NCBI RefSeq assembly: GCF_013358405.1
Contig: NZ_CP054836.1
Coordinates: 2,480,001 to 2,544,000 of the forward strand
Source of the DNA: Oricola thermophila
Lineage (GTDB): Bacteria > Pseudomonadota > Alphaproteobacteria > Rhizobiales > Rhizobiaceae
Reading direction: 5' to 3'
DNA: 64,000 nt
Below the pieces are notes generated by a model. It worked only from the letters and a program-made list of their open reading frames with translations, was not told where the DNA came from and searched no databases. A program made the translations under genes and the position numbers. This document shows, one piece after another, positions 17,389-26,823 of this stretch. The number at the start of each line of letters is the position of its first letter. Position 1 is the first letter of the stretch.

Positions 17389-18555
17389 ATGATGATCTCG
17401 CCATTTGCCTTTAACACCACCAGGTCGCTGGTCTTCGAGCCCGGCGCGGCCGCGAAGCTGGCGGAAGCCGCCGGCGCCATCGTCGGAACGGCATGCCTCT
17501 TCGTCACCGATCCCGGGTTGCGGAAGCTCGGCCTCTGCGACCCGGCGATCGCCTCCCTCGAGGCGGCCGGAATCGCCGTGACGGTATTCGACGCGGTCGA
17601 AGCGGATCCGAGCCTCGCCACGCTGATTGCCGCCGTCGACGTCGGCCGTTCGGCGAGGGCTAGCGGCGTTGTCGGTTTCGGCGGCGGATCGTCGCTCGAC
17701 GTGGCCAAGCTCGCGGCGCTCCTTATCGGTTCCGGGGAGGAACTCGACGAGGCCTGGGGCGTCGGCAACGCGAAGGGCCCTCGCCTGCCGCTCGTCCTGG
17801 TCCCGACCACGGCGGGAACCGGCTCCGAGGTCACCCCGGTCTCGATCATCACGGTCGGCGAGGAGGAAAAGCGCGGCGTGTCCTCGCCGGTCATCCTGCC
17901 GGACCTGGCGGTGCTCGATCCCGGCCTGACGCTCGGCCTGCCGCCCGCCATCACGGCGGCGACCGGCGTGGACGCGATGGTTCACGCGATCGAGGCCTAT
18001 GCCTCGAAAAGCGCCAACAACAACCCGTTGTCGAAACTGCTGGCCCGCGAGGCGCTTCGCCTCCTGGGCGCGAACATCGAGACTGCAGTCTTCGACGGGA
18101 AGAATGTCGACGCGCGCGGCGCCATGCTGCTCGGCTCGATGCTGGCGGGGCAGGCTTTCGCCAACTCGCCGGTGGCCGCCGTCCACGCGCTGGCCTATCC
18201 GATCGGTGGCACCTTCCACGTGCCGCACGGACTTTCCAACGCGCTGGTACTGCCTCACGTGCTGCGCTTCAACGCGCCGGAAGCCGCCTCGCTCTATGCC
18301 GAAATCGCCCATGACGCCTTCCCTCACCTGGAACGCGACAGCGGCGATCAGGCGATATGCGCCGCCTTCGTCGAGGAACTCGCAGACCTGTCGAAGAGGC
18401 TTGGCATGCAGACCCGGCTGCGCGATGTCGGCATCCCCGACACCGCACTGGAAAAGATGGCATCAGACGCAATGCTGCAACAGCGCCTTCTGGTGAACAA
18501 TCCGCGCGAGGTAAGCGAACGGGACGCTCTTGCGATATACAGGGCGGCCTGGTGA
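17389..18555 (+). CDS. Iron-containing alcohol dehydrogenase
   Basis: A 388-aa group III (Fe-dependent) alcohol dehydrogenase. NAD-binding GGGSSLDVAK is at 98-107, the PTTAGTGSE block at 139-147, and the metal ligands D195, H199, H266 and H280 are all present (GVDAMVHAIEAY; VHALAYPIGG; VPHG). The start at 17389 gives the usual family N-terminus; the frame is open upstream but overlaps the previous gene. It is last in the plus-strand operon. The family includes maleylacetate reductase, lactaldehyde reductase and 4-hydroxybutyrate dehydrogenase, so the role could be aldehyde reduction or hydroxy-acid oxidation in the same pathway. Confidence 0.92.
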   Translation: MMISPFAFNTTRSLVFEPGAAAKLAEAAGAIVGTACLFVTDPGLRKLGLCDPAIASLEAAGIAVTVFDAVEADPSLATLIAAVDVGRSARASGVVGFGGGSSLDVAKLAALLIGSGEELDEAWGVGNAKGPRLPLVLVPTTAGTGSEVTPVSIITVGEEEKRGVSSPVILPDLAVLDPGLTLGLPPAITAATGVDAMVHAIEAYASKSANNNPLSKLLAREALRLLGANIETAVFDGKNVDARGAMLLGSMLAGQAFANSPVAAVHALAYPIGGTFHVPHGLSNALVLPHVLRFNAPEAASLYAEIAHDAFPHLERDSGDQAICAAFVEELADLSKRLGMQTRLRDVGIPDTALEKMASDAMLQQRLLVNNPREVSERDALAIYRAAW

Positions 18556-19048
18556 CGCCAGCGCGCGAAGCCGACAACCCGCGGCGGCGGCACCAGTTCC
18601 GTGCCTATCGCGATCCTGCTTCTGTCATGTCCGGGCATGCATCGAAGGGCTGCCTTTCGAACTGAACCGATCCGCCTTGTCCCGGCGGCAGGAGCCGAAA
18701 GGGACCACCATGCCGCTCCGGGAAAGCCCGGCAAGGCAGCACTGAATGCCTCGACACACTCCCGGCAAATCAGCCGCGAACCCAGCTACGGTTTCGCACG
18801 GCCGCCGAACCGGCCCACTCTATGCTCGGTCACTCGTGGGCGCGCCCGAGAGACCGGAATGGAAGTACGCACCGTATTGCACCTGCCCGCCGGTTGACGC
18901 CCGGAAAAACTCGGGTCAATGTCTCGTTCCGCGCGCCACGCCAATCCGGGATGATGGCCGGTCTTGCAAAGGCTCTTTCGTCATCCAAGAGTTACACGAG
19001 GGGCTTAGTTGCTGCGCATGAAGCAACATCAAACGGGAGTATTGTGAC
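18556..19048. other. Intergenic stretch before the polyamine-type ABC operon
   Basis: A 493-bp stretch with no convincing gene. The few short reading frames lack a ribosome site, recognisable domains or coherent amino-acid usage. It should hold the end of the iron-ADH operon and the promoter of the downstream binding-protein gene, whose ribosome site (GGGAG) lies just left of 19049. A TGAATGC half-site occurs near 18743 but is unpaired. Confidence 0.4.
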
Positions 19049-20173
19049 ATGAGTCTGGTAACACGCCGCACGTTCACGAAGGGCATCACTTCCCTCGCGG
19101 GGGCATCACTGGCTGCGCCATTCATCTCGCGGGCCTATGCGCAGGGCTCCTCCGGCACGGTCAACATTTTTGCCTGGGCCGGCTACATCAATGACGAGAT
19201 GCTGGCCGCCTTCGAGAAGGCCACCGGCATCAAGGCCAATTTCACGCCGTACGGGACCAATGACGAGCTTCTGAACCAGCTTCGCGCCAACAATGGCGGC
19301 GGCTTCGACATCATCTGGCCAACGGTCGACCGCGTACCGAACTATGTCGAATTCGATCTCGTTCAGCCGATCGACGAGTCCAAGGTGGAGGTGGACCGGT
19401 GCCTGCCCAGCGCCTGGAAAAACTCCGAGAATCTCGGCGCCGTCATCGACGGCAAGCGCTATCAGGTGCCGACAGACTGGGGCACCGAGGCGATCAGCTA
19501 CGACAAGGATCAGGTGCCGCTCGAATATGGCTCGGCCTCTTATGGCGACATCTGGAAGCCCGAGATGCAGGGCAAGGCCACCGTGCGCGGTCATTCGGCT
19601 CTTGTCGGCCTCGGGCTCTGGCTGGAAGGCGAGGGCAAGTTGCCCATGCCCATGATCGAGGCCTTCAAGTCCGAAGAGAACATGGTGAAGATCTATGACG
19701 TGATCCTCGCCGAAGCGATCGCGCGCAAGGCCAACATCGCGCAATTCTGGTCGAATGAGAACGAGGCCCAGGGCGCCTTCCGCGTCAATGGCTGCGTGGT
19801 CGGCCAGACCTGGGATTCGACGGCAGCCGCGCTCGCCAAGGAAGGTTTGCCCATCGGGTTCATCGCCCCGAAGGAAGGCGCGCTCACATGGATGGAAGGC
19901 GTGTGCATCCCCAAGGGGGCGGAGAATATCGAGCAGGCCTATGCCTTCATCAACTGGTTCCTGACGCCCGAGGCAGGGGCAATGTACACCAACACCACCT
20001 CGATCAACTCCACCGCGGTCGGCGCGGCCGAACTCACGTCCGACGACGCCAAGGCGTTCTTCGCCGCCGCCTATCCGGACGACGCACTCGACAAGCTGTG
20101 GTGGTGGCCGATCCAGGAAAGCTGGTTCGTTGCCAAGCGCAACGAATATCAGGACCGGTTCCTCTCGGCCTGA
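19049..20173 (+). CDS. Polyamine-type ABC transporter substrate-binding protein (PotD/PotF family)
   Basis: A 374-aa periplasmic binding protein of the spermidine/putrescine family. The N-terminus looks like a twin-arginine signal (TRRTFTKG, then a hydrophobic stretch and a likely cut after RAYA), so it may be exported folded. The mature start VNIFAWAGYINDEMLAAFEK is typical of PotD/PotF relatives. It leads a four-gene operon with ATPase and two permeases, and is separated from the ATPase by a 226-bp region holding a strong hairpin. In rhizobia such proteins bind polyamines, opines or other amines; the ligand is not determined here. Confidence 0.93.
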   Translation: MSLVTRRTFTKGITSLAGASLAAPFISRAYAQGSSGTVNIFAWAGYINDEMLAAFEKATGIKANFTPYGTNDELLNQLRANNGGGFDIIWPTVDRVPNYVEFDLVQPIDESKVEVDRCLPSAWKNSENLGAVIDGKRYQVPTDWGTEAISYDKDQVPLEYGSASYGDIWKPEMQGKATVRGHSALVGLGLWLEGEGKLPMPMIEAFKSEENMVKIYDVILAEAIARKANIAQFWSNENEAQGAFRVNGCVVGQTWDSTAAALAKEGLPIGFIAPKEGALTWMEGVCIPKGAENIEQAYAFINWFLTPEAGAMYTNTTSINSTAVGAAELTSDDAKAFFAAAYPDDALDKLWWWPIQESWFVAKRNEYQDRFLSA

Positions 20174-20213
20174 TCCGGCCAACATTGCCGCATAACCGCC
20201 TTTCTGCTAAATC

Positions 20214-20245
20214 CCCGGGAGCCTGGGACCGCCCAGGCCCCCGGG
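20214..20245 (+). terminator. Strong intergenic hairpin after the binding-protein gene (attenuator or mRNA stabiliser)
   Basis: A 14-bp inverted repeat with one mismatch (20214-20227 against 20232-20245) and a 4-nt ACCG loop. It lies 41 nt after the binding-protein stop and has no T-run, so it is more likely to protect the upstream mRNA or cause partial termination than to end the operon fully. Confidence 0.55.
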
Positions 20246-20399
20246 CGATGTGCCGTTTTCCGCGCATGCGCGGAGAGTGCAGTCCCGGCCAACCGACAAT
20301 TGCCGACAACTTGACCGGGGAACGTCAACAGGGGGACATGGCTCAGGCAATTCACCATAATCACGCGAATCCCGTTTTTCTCACACCTTTCGATTGCCC

Positions 20400-21467
20400 A
20401 TGTCTCAGCCGGTAGATCTGCAAAACGTCAGCATGATTTTTGGCGATACCCGCGCCGTCAACGACGTGTCCTTCACGGTGGCTGCGGGAGAATTCTTCTC
20501 CATTCTCGGCCCCTCCGGCTGCGGAAAGACGACGCTCCTGCGCATCATCGCCGGTTTCCTTCAGCCGGCGGAGGGAAAGGTCCTAATCGGCGACAGCGAC
20601 ATGACGGGCCTCGGCCCCGACCAGCGCCCGACCGCCATGATCTTCCAGTCGCTCGCTCTCTTTCCGCTGATGAGCGTGTGGGAAAACATAGCATTCGGCC
20701 TCGAGGCGCGCGGCATGGCCAAGGCCGCCCGCCGGGCGAAGGCGGAGGAACTGCTGACGCTCGTGGCCCTGGAGGGCTATGGCGATCGCATGCCTGGCGA
20801 GCTTTCGGGCGGACAGCGCCAGCGCGTGGCCATTGCCCGCGCACTGGCGGTGGAACCGCAGGTGCTTCTTCTCGACGAACCGCTTTCCGCACTCGACCTC
20901 AAGCTGCGCCAGCACATGCGCTCGGAGTTGCGCGCGCTGCAGAAGCGCACGGGCGTCACGTTCATCTACATCACGCATGACCAGTCCGAGGCACTCGCCA
21001 TGTCGGACCGCGTCGCCGTCATGAGCGCAGGCATCCTGCAGCAGGTCGGCTCGCCGCGCGAACTCTATGACAACCCGGCCACGCCATTCGTTGCCCGGTT
21101 CGTCGGAGAGACAAACACGATCGCCGGCAAGGTCACGACGATCGAGAAGGGCATCGCGTCGCTTGATACGCCATACGGGGTGCTGCGCGGGCGCGTCGGC
21201 CACGGGCTTTCGACCGGCATGCCTGCCAGGCTTTACGTGCGCCCGGAAGCGCTGGCGCACGGGTCGAAGGACGAAAACAAACTCACCGCGACCATCGGGC
21301 GTATCGACTTTGAAGGCGCCTTTGCGCTGGCTCACGGGAAGCTGCCGGACGACAGTCCCCTGATCGCCTCTATCGCCAGCATCCAGCTCGGCAACTCGCC
21401 GACCGCCGGAAGCAGCGCGACATTCGGGTTCCGAGCCGAAAACGCAGTGGTGCTGCCCGATGTCTGA
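20400..21467 (+). CDS. Polyamine-type ABC transporter ATP-binding protein (PotA-like)
   Basis: A 355-aa ATPase with an N-terminal nucleotide-binding domain and a C-terminal TOBE-type domain, as in PotA. Walker A is GPSGCGKTT, the Q-loop MIFQSLALFP, the signature [16 protein letters not shown] and Walker B VLLLDEPLSALD. The ATG at 20400 was chosen over a TTG two codons earlier. It overlaps the following permease by 8 nt, which marks it as part of the operon energising uptake through the two downstream permeases. Confidence 0.93.
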   Translation: MSQPVDLQNVSMIFGDTRAVNDVSFTVAAGEFFSILGPSGCGKTTLLRIIAGFLQPAEGKVLIGDSDMTGLGPDQRPTAMIFQSLALFPLMSVWENIAFGLEARGMAKAARRAKAEELLTLVALEGYGDRMPGELSGGQRQRVAIARALAVEPQVLLLDEPLSALDLKLRQHMRSELRALQKRTGVTFIYITHDQSEALAMSDRVAVMSAGILQQVGSPRELYDNPATPFVARFVGETNTIAGKVTTIEKGIASLDTPYGVLRGRVGHGLSTGMPARLYVRPEALAHGSKDENKLTATIGRIDFEGAFALAHGKLPDDSPLIASIASIQLGNSPTAGSSATFGFRAENAVVLPDV

Positions 21468-22341
21468 TCTCTACCACCGCTTCGGCGGCGGACTCACCAC
21501 CATTTTCATCGGCCTGGTGCTCGCCTGGCTAGCGGGGATGGTGCTCGCGCCGAACCTGATGATGATCGACTACGCGCTGCGACCGAATCTGCCGCCGGCG
21601 GATATCGGCGGCCCGCGCGATGTCTACTCGCTCGACAACATCCTCTACCTGGCGAACGAAGGCGTCCACCGCGCCATCTTCTACAAGACGATCTGGGCGA
21701 GCGCGCTGGTTGCATTCCTCACCCTGATCGTTTGCTATCCGATTGCCTACTGGCTGGCACAGACGGCAAGCCCCAACCAGACAGTCATCGTCCTGATTGC
21801 CCTGACCATCCCCTTCTGGATCAACGAGGTTCTGAGAACCCTCGCATGGTACATCCTGCTCGCCTTCCGAGGGCCCCTCAATGCGCTGTTGCTTTTCCTT
21901 GGCGTCATCGATGAACCGGTGCGCTGGTACGGCAATGCCGGCGTGTTGGCGGGCATGGTCTATGCCTACATCCTGTTCATGCTGTTCCCGATCTACAATG
22001 CCATTGAATCCCTCGACAAGTCGCAGATCGAGGCGGCGAGGGATCTCGGTGCGTCCACCTGGCGCACGCACCTGCGCGTGGTCATCCCGCACGCCAAGGC
22101 CGGCATAGCGACAGGTTGCGTTTTCACATTCATGCTTGCGGCGGGCAGCTATGTTGCACCCGCTCTGCTCGGGGCCCCGGGCAGCCGCTGGTTCACCGAG
22201 ATCATTTACAACTGGTTCTTCGAGGGGGGCGACTGGAACCGGGGCGCGGCCTATGCGCTGGTGCTCCTGGTCCTGTGCCTGGTCGTGGTTCTGGCCACGC
22301 TCAAGCTTGCCCGCGTCAACCTGACGGATGTGGCGAAATGA
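21460..22341 (+). CDS. Polyamine-type ABC transporter permease (PotB-like)
   Basis: A 293-aa inner-membrane permease with about six hydrophobic helices. The coupling loop EAARDLGASTWRTHLRVVIPHAKAGI (about 190-215) has the EAA form used to contact the ATPase. It overlaps the ATPase gene upstream (8 nt) and the second permease downstream (ATGA), so all are co-translated. It forms a heterodimeric channel with the next gene product. Confidence 0.92.
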   Translation: MSDLYHRFGGGLTTIFIGLVLAWLAGMVLAPNLMMIDYALRPNLPPADIGGPRDVYSLDNILYLANEGVHRAIFYKTIWASALVAFLTLIVCYPIAYWLAQTASPNQTVIVLIALTIPFWINEVLRTLAWYILLAFRGPLNALLLFLGVIDEPVRWYGNAGVLAGMVYAYILFMLFPIYNAIESLDKSQIEAARDLGASTWRTHLRVVIPHAKAGIATGCVFTFMLAAGSYVAPALLGAPGSRWFTEIIYNWFFEGGDWNRGAAYALVLLVLCLVVVLATLKLARVNLTDVAK

Positions 22342-23135
22342 GCATGGCAGACCGTATACTGCGAGGGCTGTTCGGCTTTTATTTCGCGGCCTTCTTCGTT
22401 TACCTGTTCGCACCGCTCGTCATAATGGCGGCGGCCACCTTCAACACGAGCCGCTTTCCCACGGTCACGCCTTGGCGCGGCACAACGCTCGAGTGGTTCA
22501 ACCAGCTCGCCGCCGATACCGGCATGTGGCAGGCACTATGGACCTCGTTCATCGTCGCCGTTCTGGTGGTGCTCGTGTCGGTGCCCATCGGAACCGCAGC
22601 CGCGCTCGTGCTCACCAGCCTTCACGCCCGGGCCCGCAGCTTCATGTACGCGGTGATGGTCTCCCCGCTGCTGACCCCCGGTGTCGTCATCGGCATCTCG
22701 ACGCTCGTGCTATGGCGCCAGCTGGGCGTTGGCGGCGGGCTCTTCCTCATCGTGCTCGCGCAATCCACGTTCATCATCTGCTATGTGATGCTCATGGTGA
22801 TCGCCCGCCTGCAACGCTTCGATCGCACGCAGGAGGAAGCTGCCATCGGCCTCGGGGCCTCCCGCTTCATGGTATTCCGTCGTGTGCTGCTCCCCTTCCT
22901 GAAGCCTGCCCTCATAGCGGCCGGCTTTCTGGCCGTGCTGCAATCCATCGAGAATTACAACACCACGCTCTTTGTACGCGGCTTCGAGACACCGCTTACG
23001 GTGTTCATAGCCACCAAGGTGCGCACGGGGCTTACCCCTGCGGTCAACGCGCTTGCGCTTATCATGATCGCGGTCACCATCGTCGGTGCCGTAATCTATG
23101 AAGTTGTGCGACGACGCTCCGAACGACAGAGATGA
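22338..23135 (+). CDS. Polyamine-type ABC transporter permease (PotC-like)
   Basis: A 265-aa inner-membrane permease, the usual PotC length, with six hydrophobic helices and the coupling loop EEAAIGLGASRFMVFRRVLLP. The ATG at 22338 overlaps the PotB-like stop. The reading frame extends upstream within the previous gene, but that part is out of its real frame. It is the last gene of the operon; after it comes a 372-bp stretch and then a convergent TRAP operon. Confidence 0.92.
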   Translation: MSMADRILRGLFGFYFAAFFVYLFAPLVIMAAATFNTSRFPTVTPWRGTTLEWFNQLAADTGMWQALWTSFIVAVLVVLVSVPIGTAAALVLTSLHARARSFMYAVMVSPLLTPGVVIGISTLVLWRQLGVGGGLFLIVLAQSTFIICYVMLMVIARLQRFDRTQEEAAIGLGASRFMVFRRVLLPFLKPALIAAGFLAVLQSIENYNTTLFVRGFETPLTVFIATKVRTGLTPAVNALALIMIAVTIVGAVIYEVVRRRSERQR

Positions 23136-23507
23136 AGCCCGGATTTGCTCGGATCGCAAATCATCCCGTCTCGCCGGAGACTCTAGGAGGCGCAAGGCGG
23201 CTGTCGAGCAGATCGACGGCTTCCTCCGCAATCGGATAGGCTACATAGCTCAGCGCTGCGTTCAGCGAAATATGAAGCAGCACAGACTGCCGACCCGCAT
23301 CGTGAGCCAGATGTCACAGATCCAGCACCTCTCCGGCAATCAACGCCGAACCAAGATCCGCTCCCGGCATCAACGCCAACACCGAGGATGCCGCCAAGCG
23401 GAAAATCACGGCGTCGGCCAAGCGCAGGCATCGCCGTGTCCGACCACAAACAGAAGAGCCGCCCGGCCGGGCGGCTCTCCACTTCATCGACAATCAGGCG
23501 TCCGGCC
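23136..23507. other. Convergent intergenic stretch between ABC and TRAP operons
   Basis: A 372-bp region between two convergent operons. No gene was found; its only clear structure is the perfect 24-nt palindrome described separately. Confidence 0.45.
23455..23478 (-). terminator. Perfect 24-nt palindromic hairpin, probable terminator of the TRAP operon
   Basis: A perfect self-complementary sequence with stem AGAGCCGCCCGG and its complement. It lies 30 nt after the dctP-like stop on the minus strand and is followed there by the T-rich CTGTTTGT, fitting a rho-independent terminator for that strand. It could also stop readthrough from the plus-strand ABC operon. Confidence 0.65.
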
Positions 23508-24599
23508 TCAGTTGCCGGCACACTCGCGAATCTTCTCGATGTCCGGGCCGCTCGGCGTGCGGCCCAGGTTGAACGGCGCCGACGCTTCGCGCCAGTTCTT
23601 GTAGTCGTCGAGATATTCGAGCTGGCTGAGATACACCTTGGCCGAGGTCGGGTTCTCGCATGCGACTTCCACGATAACCTCGTTGGCCATGTTCTGGATA
23701 TTAGCCAGCGTCTCGTCATCGTAACGGGTGATTTCGATGCCCGCGTCCTTGAACTTCTGGTAAGCCTCGTTCGCCCGGTACTCGGTAAATGCGAGCGACC
23801 AGAGCATCGTCGCATTCGCGGCGATCTTGAGCTTCGCCTGCGTTTCCGGCGAGAGGGCATCCCATGCGGCCTTGTTGATCATCACGCCGAAAACCGAGGC
23901 CGATTGGTGCCAACCGGGAGTCGCCCAGTTGGTTGTCACCTGCTGAAAGCCGCCCGACCAGTCCACATTCGGGGTCGAAAATTCGGCACCATCGATCACG
24001 CCACGCTCAAGCGCCTGGTAGATCTCGCCACCGGCCATTGACACCTGGTTGCCGCCCAGCTTCTCAAGCAGGCGCCCCTGCTCCAGACCAGACAGGCGCA
24101 GGCGCATGCCCTGCAGGTCTTCAGTGGTCTCGATCTTCTTCTTCGTGCGGAAACCGGATTCGTTGTTGGTCACGCCATAGGGCAGGTAAACCATGCCGAA
24201 GCGACCATAGACCTCGTTGTATATTTCCGCGCCGCCCCATTCCTGAATCCAGTTCACGTAGTCCACCGCGTTGAACAGGCTGGGATGGGTCGCCAGCGGC
24301 GAGAATGCAGCATCGCGACCGGCCCAGTAACCCGGCCAATCAGCGCCGGCCTGCACGGTACCGGACTGAACGGCCCCGAAAACCTCGCCGGCGGGCACCA
24401 GACTGCCACCATCGAAGAACTCGATCGTCAACTCGCCCTTGGTCAGCACATTGGCCGTCTCGACGAACTTGCGGTCCATCTCGATAAGCTCGAGCGAGGA
24501 CGGCCAGACCGTGGTCATGGTCCAGCTCTCTTCCGCAGCTGCAGGCAGGGCCGAAACCAGCGCGACCGCCGCTGCGATCATGCCAGATGATAGCTTCAT
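23508..24599 (-). CDS. TRAP transporter substrate-binding protein (DctP/TakP-like)
   Basis: A 363-aa periplasmic binding protein of a TRAP system, with a Sec signal cut probably after PAAA (about residue 22). DctP-family features include LQGMRLRLSG near the middle, with the arginine expected to bind a carboxylate, and ALERGVIDGAEFSTP. The length and the WPGYWAGRD-type N-terminal domain resemble TakP-like proteins for 2-oxo or aromatic acids; this is only a family-level guess. The ATG at 24599 follows GGAGG. It is the last gene of the minus-strand dctQ-dctM-dctP operon. Confidence 0.92.
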   Translation of the reverse strand: MKLSSGMIAAAVALVSALPAAAEESWTMTTVWPSSLELIEMDRKFVETANVLTKGELTIEFFDGGSLVPAGEVFGAVQSGTVQAGADWPGYWAGRDAAFSPLATHPSLFNAVDYVNWIQEWGGAEIYNEVYGRFGMVYLPYGVTNNESGFRTKKKIETTEDLQGMRLRLSGLEQGRLLEKLGGNQVSMAGGEIYQALERGVIDGAEFSTPNVDWSGGFQQVTTNWATPGWHQSASVFGVMINKAAWDALSPETQAKLKIAANATMLWSLAFTEYRANEAYQKFKDAGIEITRYDDETLANIQNMANEVIVEVACENPTSAKVYLSQLEYLDDYKNWREASAPFNLGRTPSGPDIEKIRECAGN

Positions 24600-24615
24600 G
24601 GGTACCTCCACTTGG

Positions 24616-25941
24616 TTAGGACTGGGTGTAAAGAACTTCCGGCAACCAGGTCACCAGCCCAGGGAACACCGCGATCAGCACACACATCGCGATTATGAGC
24701 CCGATGAACGGCATGACGCCGACTATGATATCCGAAGTGCTCACGCTGCGCGGCGCAATGGCGCGCAGATAGAACAGCGCGTAGCCGAAAGGCGGAGACA
24801 GGAACGAGGTCTGAAGCACGACCGACATCAGCACGACAAACCACAGCAGGTTCACATCCATTTCGGACACAATGGGGAGGAAGATCGGGAACGACAGCAG
24901 GACGATTCCCGTCCAATCCAGGAACATGCCGAGGACGAACACGATGAACATCATCGTCGCGATCAGCATCCACGGTTCCATATCCAGACCACGGATCAGG
25001 TTTTGCGCAGCCGTCAGTCCACCGGTGATGTTGAACACGCCGGTAAACGCCGTTGCACCCACAACGATAAACAGGATCATCGCCGAGGTCCGCGCCGTCT
25101 CCCGCATCGCTCCGAAAAAGGTGTTCCAGGCGAACCTCCTGCGCGCGATGACTATGAACAGCGCCAGCGCCGCCCCAATGGCCGAGGCCTCGGTCGCGGT
25201 GGCAATGCCAAGGATCATCGAGCCGAGAATGCCGAAAATCAGTAGCAGCGGCGGCACTGCCTCGACCAGCAGCATGCGCACCAGGTCTCCACGACTCACC
25301 TTTTCCTCAAGCGACACGGCAGGCGCAAGCTCGGGCCGGAATATGGCCACCAGTGTCACGTAACCGGCATAGATCAGCCCAAGAACAACGCCCGGCAACA
25401 GGGCGCCGGCGAACAGTTCGCCGACGGACAGCGGCGAGTATGACGCCATCAGTATCAGCATGATCGAAGGCGGAATCAGGATGCCGAGACAGCCGGAGGC
25501 CGCGATCACGCCCGATGTAAGCCGACGGGAATAGCCATATTGCAACATGGGCTTCAGTGCCATCACGCCCATCACCGTGATCGATGCACCGATGATGCCG
25601 GTCGTCGCGGCCAGCAAGATCGAGATGAAGACCACCGCCAGCGCCAGTCCACCCTTGACCGGGGCCATCAGCAGACGCAACGCCTCGAACATGCGGTCGG
25701 TCACGCCCGAGTCCGACAGGAACCGCGCCATCAGCACGAAAAGGGGAATGGCGATCAGGGTATAGTTGTCGAGAACATCCCCGAAAATTCGGTTGATGAC
25801 AATGCCCAGCACCATCGGCTTGCCCGCTATGATCGCGCCCAGAACCGCAGTGCCGCCGAGCACGAACGCAAGCGGATGCCCCATGAACAGGCCGAGCAGC
25901 AACAGCCCGGCCATGATCAGGCCAATCGTCTCACCGCCCAT
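24616..25941 (-). CDS. TRAP transporter large permease (DctM-like)
   Basis: A 441-aa integral membrane protein with about 12 hydrophobic segments, normal DctM length. Family features visible are GHPLAFVLGG near the N-terminus, IPLFVLMARFLSDSG, and ASGCLGILIPPSIMLILMASYSP in the first half. It carries out sodium-coupled uptake of organic acids with DctQ and DctP. It overlaps dctQ upstream by 11 nt and is followed 16 bp later by dctP. Confidence 0.94.
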   Translation of the reverse strand: MGGETIGLIMAGLLLLGLFMGHPLAFVLGGTAVLGAIIAGKPMVLGIVINRIFGDVLDNYTLIAIPLFVLMARFLSDSGVTDRMFEALRLLMAPVKGGLALAVVFISILLAATTGIIGASITVMGVMALKPMLQYGYSRRLTSGVIAASGCLGILIPPSIMLILMASYSPLSVGELFAGALLPGVVLGLIYAGYVTLVAIFRPELAPAVSLEEKVSRGDLVRMLLVEAVPPLLLIFGILGSMILGIATATEASAIGAALALFIVIARRRFAWNTFFGAMRETARTSAMILFIVVGATAFTGVFNITGGLTAAQNLIRGLDMEPWMLIATMMFIVFVLGMFLDWTGIVLLSFPIFLPIVSEMDVNLLWFVVLMSVVLQTSFLSPPFGYALFYLRAIAPRSVSTSDIIVGVMPFIGLIIAMCVLIAVFPGLVTWLPEVLYTQS

Positions 25942-26434
25942 CAGGTGTCGGCTCCGTCTTGTCGAGAATGAGTTTCAGGACCTCGCTCACGCCCTGGATC
26001 AGCAGCAGTGCCGCCGCGACCGCCATGGCGATCTTGAGTGGGTAGACCGGAAGCTGAACCGCTCCATAGGTCGTTTCACCCTGCCGCCACGAGGTCATGG
26101 CAAACTTGTAGCTCCCGGACGCGAATATCCAGGCGAAGGGGAGGAAGAAGACCAGGTATCCGGCAAGATCAAGCATGCGGCGGGGCAGGCCCGACAGCCG
26201 GTCAAGCACGAGGTCAACCCTGACATGAGATTGATGCCGCAAGGCATAACCGCCAAGCATGACGAAATAGAATCCGAACAATTGCTTGGTAACGTCAAAC
26301 GCCCACCTGGTCGGCGCGCGAAAACCATAACGCAGAACTACATCATATATTATTATCGCAGCAAATATGACCGCAAATACAGCCACTATTCTTCCCACAA
26401 CCTCATTGAGGCCGTCGATCAAGCGGATAACCAA
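25931..26434 (-). CDS. TRAP transporter small permease (DctQ-like)
   Basis: A 167-aa membrane protein with four hydrophobic segments and the DctQ-type arrangement (YDVVLRYGFRAPTRWAFDVTK after helix 1; RVDLVLDRLSG after helix 2). It pairs with DctM in the membrane and starts the operon. Upstream is a divergent region shared with a RidA-family gene. Confidence 0.9.
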   Translation of the reverse strand: MVIRLIDGLNEVVGRIVAVFAVIFAAIIIYDVVLRYGFRAPTRWAFDVTKQLFGFYFVMLGGYALRHQSHVRVDLVLDRLSGLPRRMLDLAGYLVFFLPFAWIFASGSYKFAMTSWRQGETTYGAVQLPVYPLKIAMAVAAALLLIQGVSEVLKLILDKTEPTPDGR

Positions 26435-26823
26435 GCCCCTCCCCCTTAGTTATTGCGATCTTTCGAATATTGCCAGTTACGGAGAGGCGCCAAAAATGTC
26501 AATATCACTCGTGGATTACGCAGTATCGACCCCAGCCATCCCTGTTTCAGCGGCCGGTCCTGTCCCCGCAGGCGCAAAACACATTTCGCCTCCGCAATGT
26601 TCCCCCCTCTCGTCGAAACCCCGATGCCGGATCTCAACCATGACAATTTTTTGCAGCACAGCTTGACTTGATCACCAATCCCGACGATCCCCGCGGCATG
26701 GCGGAGCATGCCGCTCGGAACCGGGATAGACTCGGTCGGCACCGTGACGATCGGCATGTTCTCGCTTGCCGGAGTCACCGGGCTGAAGCCGGTCACCACA
26801 ACACTTGATACGGAGAGGGTCGA
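26435..26823. other. Divergent intergenic region with a possible gene remnant
   Basis: A 389-bp region between the TRAP operon (minus) and the RidA/OCD operon (plus). The left half is AT-richer and should hold the divergent promoters. The right part contains a short plus-strand frame with coding-like third-position GC that ends in a 4-nt overlap with the RidA start, described separately. No clear operator palindrome was found. Confidence 0.4.

Noticed and set aside
18743..18749. TGAATGC half-site upstream of the polyamine-type operon
   Set aside because: Only one arm of the LacI-type palindrome is present, so it does not place this operon in the regulon.
18556..19048. Several 70-100-codon frames between the iron-ADH and polyamine-type genes
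   Set aside because: Frames overlap one another on both strands and none shows a ribosome site or recognisable sequence.
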